A stretch of 23,403 nt of DNA from a virus. Below the pieces are notes generated by a model that did no database searches, was not told the DNA's origin, and worked only from the letters and a program-made list of their open reading frames with translations. Below, in pieces: positions 14,674-21,000 of the stretch. The position numbers and the translations under genes are program-made. The stretch spans positions 1 to 23,403 of IMG/VR virus record IMGVR_UViG_3300044970_001247. One strand, 5' to 3'. Position 1 is the first letter of the stretch. The number at the start of each line of letters is the position of its first letter.

Positions 14674-14886
14674 TTATTCTCCTTTACGACCGAACGCAAC
14701 ATCGTCCGGGTTAAGCCAGCGAAGGATAACTGGGAGAACGGCTGCGAGACCCGCCGCCGCGAGCGAACGAAGGCCGTCACGGTTAAGGTCAAGAACGCCG
14801 TCTCCAAGCACGATCAGCTGGGCGACTACTGCGGCAAGGAATGAGCGCCCCCAGGACGCCAATACTGCCTTAATCTCTTGGTTCAT
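14674..14886 (-). CDS. Holin-like small membrane protein, 70 aa
   Basis: Two predicted membrane segments: residues about 16-32 (FLAAVVAQLIVLGDGVL) and about 41-57 (SLAAAGLAAVLPVILRWL), with a short charged loop (DLNRDG) between them and a polar tail NPDDVAFGRKGE. The size and the LPVILRWLNPDD ending recall proteins annotated as holins in aquatic phages. A holin forms holes in the host inner membrane to time lysis. The ATG at 14886 has a consensus AGGAGGT 5 bases upstream, which lies inside the end of the preceding gene; the two overlap by 17 bases. No endolysin is seen nearby, so the lysis role is probable rather than proven. Confidence 0.68.
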   Translation of the reverse strand: MNQEIKAVLASWGRSFLAAVVAQLIVLGDGVLDLNRDGLRSLAAAGLAAVLPVILRWLNPDDVAFGRKGE

Positions 14887-15334
14887 TGTCTACCTCCTCT
14901 GCGATCAGAGTATATGATCCGCCCCCGAGAATCCCAGCCATTGCGACTGCGAGACCTCGATCTGCGTTCTTTTCCTTTCTTCGGTCCAGCATCTCCTGGG
15001 CCCGGAGTCCCTCCGACAGTGTCGGAACTAGATCCCCGTTTTCAACCATCTTGAATACGTATCCGCTTACAAGCTTGGCTAAGTCGCTATTGGTAGCCTC
15101 AATCTGTACTGCCTGCTGCACCTTCTTGGCTACCTGCTTACGAGCATTCATGTGCTCTTCGGTAAGGTGCTGGCGCTTGTGGTTTCCTAGGGTGATGCGA
15201 CTGATATACGAGTTCTCGGCCTTTAGCCACTCGCTGATCTTTACGTCGGACATCCCTTCGGTCATCTTGCGGTTGATGACGTCCACCAGAGGGCTCGCGC
15301 ATACTGCGCATTTACTCAGAAGCTTCATCTTCAA
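14870..15334 (-). CDS. Zinc-finger/HTH protein, candidate small terminase subunit
   Basis: 154 residues counted from TTG at 15334; ATG at 15328 would remove two residues and is equally possible, as neither has a clear Shine-Dalgarno. Near the N-terminus C9-x2-C12 and H52-x3-H56 bracket a helix-turn-helix-like segment (MSDVKISEWLKAENSYIS). This CxxC...HxxxH frame around a helix-turn-helix is known from small phage DNA-binding proteins. A charged helical region follows (residues 60-130), compatible with oligomerisation, and then an acidic tail. It lies upstream of the large terminase but is separated from it by a membrane protein and five small genes. A small terminase that recognises packaging sites is the best guess; another transcription or DNA-binding regulator is the alternative. 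Confidence 0.55.
   Translation of the reverse strand: MKMKLLSKCAVCASPLVDVINRKMTEGMSDVKISEWLKAENSYISRITLGNHKRQHLTEEHMNARKQVAKKVQQAVQIEATNSDLAKLVSGYVFKMVENGDLVPTLSEGLRAQEMLDRRKEKNADRGLAVAMAGILGGGSYTLIAEEVDNEPRD
14892..14898 (-). promoter_or_regulatory. Consensus Shine-Dalgarno of the holin-like gene
   Basis: AGGAGGT, 5 bases before the ATG of the 70-aa gene and fully inside the coding sequence of the preceding gene. Read directly. It allows strong initiation independent of coupling. Confidence 0.75.
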
Positions 15335-15488
15335 CTCGTGGGTTTGGGATCAGGTCTACCTGGCAAACTCCGCATACGTACCAGGGAAGCTCGCCGTTCT
15401 CAGTGAGCTTAAGGATTGTGTTGGCAGGAATGCCTTTGTTGGGGCAGTTCTCTGTTTCACACGCGATCTCGACGCTAACAAACTCCAT
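15312..15488 (-). CDS. 58-aa zinc-ribbon-like protein
   Basis: Reads MEFVSVEIACETENCPNKG in its first part and WYVCGVCQVDLIPNP later. Four cysteines (C10, C15, C39, C42) form a C-x4-C and a C-x2-C pair 23 residues apart, as in small zinc ribbons. The ATG at 15488 has GAGGT 5 bases upstream, overlapping the stop region of the fibre gene. The stop TAA is at 15312-15314 and the gene overlaps the next by 23 bases. Similar short Cys-rich proteins are common in phages, generally with unknown roles. It may bind nucleic acid or a protein partner. Confidence 0.68.
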   Translation of the reverse strand: MEFVSVEIACETENCPNKGIPANTILKLTENGELPWYVCGVCQVDLIPNPRVEDEASE

Positions 15489-15496
15489 GTCCTACC

Positions 15497-17566
15497 TCAA
15501 GTCTTAATAATAAAGTTAACCAGGGTTGACTTCGCTGCGACTGTCCCGTTTGCGCTCATAGCTGATGACGTTACCGATGTGGCACCAAGAGACGTAACCC
15601 CGCCAGTAACGGTGTGCGTAAGGTTGGTGCTTTCTGCTGCAGATGTGGTGGCGGCGATGTCTGTTGAGTGTGTGTGACCATTTGAAGCAACAGCGTTAAT
15701 GCCAGACGCTGCCCCAAAGCTTGCGCTGTTTGTTCCTGACGTCGTAGCAGCTGGGTTAACGCTGTGTGTGTGGTCTCCGTGTGTTGAGACGGCAATAGTG
15801 TCAGCGTGACCGTGGGCGATATCCGTGGTGTGCGTGTGTGCGATGCTGTTTGCTGCATTAGGACCAAACGTTCCGCTGCTATTTGCCCAACCTAGAGCGG
15901 TATCTGACCTACCAGCAGCAAACCTGTCGCGCATATCTGGCAATGCAAACGTCCCAGATCCTACTCCAAAGACTGCCGCTAGCGCTGGGTAAGCCGACTG
16001 GCTGATGGTTGACCCATCAAGGAACAGCCACCCAGTAGGCGCTGTCGCAGTCATCCACATTACCACAGAGCCTGTTGGCATTAGTTGGCTTGTTAGAGCA
16101 ACTGTCCCTGTTGCATCTGGGAATGTGATCGTTCTATCTGCGGTTGGATCGACAACTGTTAGATCAGTTTCGAACGAGTCGCTGGTTGCACCCTCAAATC
16201 GGACAACCTTGCTAGGTGGAAGATATAAGCCAGAAGAAATTACAGATGCGCCAACTGCTCCTCCGGCGATAAAGTCTAACTGGCTGGCATGGATAACATC
16301 TCCAGTGATAGTGACATTCCCGCCAGTGATATCCCCACCAACAGTTAGGTCTAGTCCAACATCAAAGCTATCGTCTGTCTTTAGAATGTTAGCTGCTGAT
16401 CTGTATAGGTTAGTGTCTCGTGCGTTAGTGCCGTCTCCCCACGACTGGAATCCATCTGCTCGTGCGCCCCATCTGTTAGAAACGTCTCCATCAACAGAAG
16501 TGGTTAATTGAGTGGTTGATGTTGAGGTCGCTCCATACACACGAATAGCGCCAGTGGTTGAAACGGTAAGTGTTCCAGTAAGTGTATCTCCAGAATCAGC
16601 AAGATATTGAGAGTGCGTATGCGAAGTATCAGACTTTCCTGCTAGCGTTGTCGTAAGACTTGTCACGTCGGACTGAGAATGTGTATGCCCAGTTGCTGAG
16701 ATCCCAGCATTTGCAAGTGTCTCGTTCTTCCAGGTACCGCTTGTGCTGTTGTACTGGATGATGTCGTTGTCTGCTGGAGAGGCCGCCTCTACGTCGTGAA
16801 GCTCGGTCAGCTCGTACCCGTTCTGAACCTTGATGAACACTTCGCCGTTGCTGACGTTACGTCGAGTTACTACGCCGATGTAGACCGTATGCGCCGGTTC
16901 GGATGGGGCGGTCCCGTAAACCAGGTTGCCATCCTCGCCAAGCCATACCGGCACACCTGCGGCAGAAGCTGCCGTGGTGTCGAAGCCAGTTAGAATACCC
17001 TGTGTGATTACGTAGCCAAATCCGTTGTTGGCAACCGTGGTCTCCATGAGACCTAGGGTCTTAGATGATGTTTCGTCTGTGTCGTAGTCTGCCAGGCCAA
17101 CCAAAACGTTTGTGCCGTCTGCCCCTGAGACGTAGACCGCCTGGCCCTTGTTGATCGTTACGCCAGAGTTATTCTTGACGTACTCTTTGACTTTAGTCGT
17201 TGATACAGATACGTTCTCTTGCCACTGCAGACCGGTAGATGTGGCTGAGTTTGCAACAAGTACCTGGCCGTCAGTCCCAACCCCAAGCCTAGCTGCAACG
17301 TTGTCAGCAGTAGCCGAGATGAGGTCGCCCTTGGCATCAAGGATAGCAAACGAGCCGGAGGCTAGCTCAAGGGCAGTTACGCGAGCTCGAAGGGTAGATC
17401 CTTCGTCCGCGTCCAGCCAGACTAGGGTAGGCTCTACGGGACCGATGTCCTCGTTGAACTCCTCATAATACTCGTCGGGGATCTCGAAGGTAGTCTCAGC
17501 AGGCCCCTCAATCAGGAGCCCGTTCCACCGCAGTGAGATTGGCCGTCCGAACTTGAATCTTGCCAT
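15497..17566 (-). CDS. Tail fibre/receptor-binding protein with phage collar domain
   Basis: 689 residues, the probable host-recognition fibre. The N-terminal ~120 residues probably attach to the virion (MARFKFGRPISLRWNGLL). A beta-rich module at 122-250 contains NNSGVTINKGQAVYVSG. At 290-330 come tail-fibre repeats (GHTHSQSDVTSL, SHTHSQYLADSGD). Beta-helical Gly/Thr-rich shaft sequence follows. The phage tail collar domain is at about 496-551 (MPTGSVVMWMTATAPTGWLFLDG, ending ALPDMRDRFAAGRS). The last 120 residues carry multiple HxH motifs (AHTHT, AHGHA, DHTHS, GHTHS), which in T4 gp37-type needles bind iron, and it ends STLVNFIIKT as in collar-type fibres. The ATG at 17566 has AAGGAG 5 bases upstream. 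It is low in Cys and rich in Thr, Ser and Gly, as fibres are. Confidence 0.88.
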   Translation of the reverse strand: MARFKFGRPISLRWNGLLIEGPAETTFEIPDEYYEEFNEDIGPVEPTLVWLDADEGSTLRARVTALELASGSFAILDAKGDLISATADNVAARLGVGTDGQVLVANSATSTGLQWQENVSVSTTKVKEYVKNNSGVTINKGQAVYVSGADGTNVLVGLADYDTDETSSKTLGLMETTVANNGFGYVITQGILTGFDTTAASAAGVPVWLGEDGNLVYGTAPSEPAHTVYIGVVTRRNVSNGEVFIKVQNGYELTELHDVEAASPADNDIIQYNSTSGTWKNETLANAGISATGHTHSQSDVTSLTTTLAGKSDTSHTHSQYLADSGDTLTGTLTVSTTGAIRVYGATSTSTTQLTTSVDGDVSNRWGARADGFQSWGDGTNARDTNLYRSAANILKTDDSFDVGLDLTVGGDITGGNVTITGDVIHASQLDFIAGGAVGASVISSGLYLPPSKVVRFEGATSDSFETDLTVVDPTADRTITFPDATGTVALTSQLMPTGSVVMWMTATAPTGWLFLDGSTISQSAYPALAAVFGVGSGTFALPDMRDRFAAGRSDTALGWANSSGTFGPNAANSIAHTHTTDIAHGHADTIAVSTHGDHTHSVNPAATTSGTNSASFGAASGINAVASNGHTHSTDIAATTSAAESTNLTHTVTGGVTSLGATSVTSSAMSANGTVAAKSTLVNFIIKT

Positions 17567-17604
17567 TAAGACTCCTTAATACTTCCTATATATATCCAGG
17601 CTTG
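17567..17604 (-). promoter_or_regulatory. AT-rich gap before the fibre gene: Shine-Dalgarno and possible late promoter
   Basis: The longest non-coding gap in the window, 38 bases. Read on the minus strand it holds GGATATATATAGG and then TTAAGGAGTCTTAATG, where AAGGAG (17572-17577) is the fibre Shine-Dalgarno. The TATATATA run resembles the single -10-like boxes of some phage late promoters (for example T4's TATAAATA), but no -35 element is visible and the match may be chance. The Shine-Dalgarno is certain; the promoter is a weak inference. Confidence 0.4.
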
Positions 17605-18000
17605 TCAAGAGCTGTGCACATCTACGCCAGGCAACAGTCTAGCCACCACGGTGGAGAGTGCATCGGCTGATCGCTCAATCTCCTTCTCGAAGATGGCTGA
17701 TAGGAGGGCGTATGACTCGCTTCCAAGCACGTTGGATAGGGACTCGACAGCTCGCTCTGGGCCTGCGTAATGGACGTGGAGCAGCTCGTGGGCTACGATC
17801 CGGCGCTTCTCCTCTGGGTCTAGTCCCCAGAAGTCGCTGGACACCCGCAGTGTAGCGGTCCAAAGGTTGTCTGATACTTCGATATCAGCCCAGTTGTCCT
17901 CGTCCGCTGGGTGCCGTGATACCTCTACCTTCCAGTTGGAAAGCCCAAATACCGGAAGGCACTTGTTGACGTATGCCTGAAGATCTTGTGTGTTGAACAT
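17605..18000 (-). CDS. Small zinc metallopeptidase-like protein
   Basis: 131 residues with a clear zincin motif HELLH (H71, E72, H75) in RRIVAHELLHVHY. Residues about 98-120 (YALLSAIFEKEIERSADAL) form a helix that carries candidate third zinc ligands such as E105, 30 residues past the second His, a gluzincin-like spacing. This arrangement is common in short phage-encoded metallopeptidase-like proteins of unknown substrate. There is no signal peptide or membrane segment. The ATG at 18000 shares one base with the TAA of the giant gene (TAATG), and AAAGGA lies upstream. Its position between a giant virion protein and the fibre suggests processing of a virion protein or a host target; that is inference. 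Confidence 0.75.
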   Translation of the reverse strand: MFNTQDLQAYVNKCLPVFGLSNWKVEVSRHPADEDNWADIEVSDNLWTATLRVSSDFWGLDPEEKRRIVAHELLHVHYAGPERAVESLSNVLGSESYALLSAIFEKEIERSADALSTVVARLLPGVDVHSS

Positions 18001-21000
18001 TATCCGCCCATCCTTTCTAGCTCAGCTATATCCCTATTAACTACTGGCATGACGTCCCTCACACCCGGGGTTCTCGTTCTCTGCTCCATGAGCGAGTTAG
18101 ATCTTGCAACGTTGTTCGGTACCTGGCTGGCTGGCGACTTGCCAGTGACCGCTGAGTACAGGTTGTCTGCAATCATGTACCCAGCCGTGCTGCCTGCAAG
18201 GCCGCTTACGAACGCACCAGGTCCAGTGAAGAGACCGGCACCCGTACCTGCGATGCCGCCGACAACGGAGCCAGTGATACCAGCGAGCGCTCTAAGCATG
18301 TCCCCGCCAGTCGCGTATGTCAAGCCCAGGCCCGTAGCAGCTGCCACAGGGCCGCCGACCTTGGGGATTGCCCCAAGAGCTTCGAATCCTACCTGGCTTG
18401 GTAGTGAGGCAAGCGCCATCTGCTTGGCTTCTTCGTCAGCGCCAAACTGTAGGTATGCTGCCAGGGTACCAGCGATTGTGCCGCCAGCGATACCGGCCTT
18501 TGCCCCTGGTGTAAATCGTGGAAGTTTGTTGGACTGTCTTTCGTTAGTTGCAAGAATATCGATTGGTTCTTCTGGGGCAGACGGCGCAGAAGTGCGCTCC
18601 AGCCCAAGAGCCTTGTTTCGGAAGTCGAGAACGTTAGCCGCTTGGCGTGCAGCCTCGTCCATGTCTAGCTGCTCAGCGTACGTGCCACCCTGCTTGATTC
18701 GCTCAAGAACAGCCTTCAGTGCTCGAGAAGTCCTGTCGTCTCCATCAATGTCACGAAGCTTGAGCGTTCTTACTGGCCCCTTACCTCGTCTCGAGAACGG
18801 ACCGGCGAAGGTGCCATCCTGCTCAAGGCGTGGCTTCAGCGCATACTTCGACCCCTCAGGTGTCTCTACCTTCTTGAACGCGCTTGGGTCAAGATCATCT
18901 TCAGTGATGAAGCTGCTGTCAATGCCCTGCTGGTCAAGATCTGTCTTCATGATCTGGAAGAACCTGGCTCGCACTGCGGCATCAAGGATGATCTTCATAA
19001 CCTTAGATCTGTCGTCGCCCTTGACATGGTCTGGGAGTTCGTCAAACAGGCTTCCAGAGATTTCGTCAGCGTCAAAGCCTTCGGTGAACACAAGGTCGTA
19101 CGGCTGGGCTCTGGCGAAGTCCTCTGCGCTAGCTACGCCCTCAGCTTGGCTAAGGATCTCAGATTCCCTGCGGACTACCTTGATTGCCGAGTCAGCACCA
19201 GCGCTGCGGATAACTGCCTCAATGTCATCGGCAGTCAGTGACTGGAGTCTGTTGGCATCGCCCTGCATAGTGGCAAATGGATCGTCAAAGGCCTCCCCGC
19301 CAGCCTTGACCTTGCCCTCCCTATCAACGCCACCTGGGGCGTACGGTGTGGATACGGACTTCTGGCTTGGGTAAGTTGGAGATACCGACAGGGAGAACTT
19401 CGGCATGCCGGTCTTGGGGTCCATGGTTAGGTAGAACCGGAGCTGCTTCTTCTTGCCTGCGGACTTATTCTGTGCCTTGGCGTATCGGATGATTTCCCTC
19501 AGCCCACCAGCCAACTTGCTGGTTCTCATGGTTGACATTTCCGTCACAAACTTCTCCATCTCCTCGACGGTGAAGGTGGCATCAAACGCGCTCCCTCTTC
19601 TTGCAGCTGAGTTGTACTGTGGATTCTTTACCTTAGGCTCTGGGTACGTCTTGTTACCATTGACGTCGGTGAAGTAAACGTCTGGGACCATGACTGTGCC
19701 GTTGTTGTCGAATACGAAGTTAAGAATCTGGTTGAACCTGTTCTCCTTGCCCTTTACCGTTGTAGCGGCAGAAAGTGCGCGGTTGATCGTCTTCACGAAC
19801 GCGTCTCCGTCTCCGTCTGCTGCGACGTGCTCAGAGTAAAGTGCCCACGCTCTGTTTGCAAATGCCCTGCGCTCGTCGACGCTCATAGGATCAAGTACGC
19901 GATTTACTCGTGGGGCAGGTCTCTTGGCTACTGGAGCATCTATAGGCTGTGGTGCTGGGGCCTCCTTGCCCTTAATCCTGCTACGCAGAGCCTTAATAGC
20001 GGCTTCCTCTTCTGCCGTCTCAAGCGCGTTAATCATGTTGGTGAGAACTTTCTCAGGGATCTTCCCTTGGCGCTCGCGCTCCATAATCGCCTGGACCCAC
20101 TCCTTGCCATCAGGGGACGACGCGGAAATAGTTCTGCCATCCTCAAGGGTGTGCTGCAGGCTTTCGCCAATCTCCACGCCTGTGTATGGTGTGGTCTGGC
20201 CTTCGTCCATATTGGCTTGCGCAGCGATCTGAGCTAGCTCGCTCTTGTAGTCGGTAACAGCCTCAGCAGACCCTCCGGATCTCTCCGCCTCAGCGGCACG
20301 TTCTTCTGCGGAAGTTTCGCTTTCAGCCATCATCTCTGTGCTGGTTGAGTAGACATTAGGCGTTCGCTCCCTGAGCATTCGGCGTGCAACGCTGAACGCA
20401 AACTCCCGCGCCAGTGCGTCAGCATCGTCGACAATAGGCGTATCCCTAAAGGACGGCTTCCCCTTTCGGGTAGAGACAAAGTTATCTTCTACCTCAATAT
20501 CCGTGTAGACCTGCTTGGTGAGTTCATTTGCCACGTCAAGCTTGTCTCCGGTTGCCGCAAAGATGTCAAATAGCACAGCGTTTAGGATGGCTGGCTCACG
20601 TGTCTGGTACCTGTGTAGAGCCAGAGCCCTTCTGTAACCAAGGTCCCTGAGCATCTCGCCTCTAAGCTTCACAACCCCTCTAAGTGCACGCCACCCAATC
20701 TGGCCTTCTCGCTCAACGAAGTTAGGGTTTGGCACCATCTGGGAGACGTCGCGGGCTCGTACGCGTAGGATGTAGAAGTAATCGGCAACGAGCTGGTCAA
20801 GAGCCCTCTGGCTCTCTGGGGTGAGGCCCTCCGGTCTCATGAAGTCTTCCATGGTGAACTGAGGCAGAGCCTTTACGTCAGCTTCAACTGGCGCCTCGCC
20901 ACCAGCCCCTGGGGCAAGTGCCTGCATACGCTCCTTTGTTCTGGTCTCAGCAACTGACGTAGCAAACGGAGAATCGGTGTCGTACTCACCGTGGTCTGCA

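Noticed and set aside
17986-19374. Plus-strand open frame of 462 codons
   Set aside because: It is antisense to the giant gene, has a composition of Ser/Leu/Pro-rich shadow translation, no recognisable domain, and would be the only plus-strand gene in the window.
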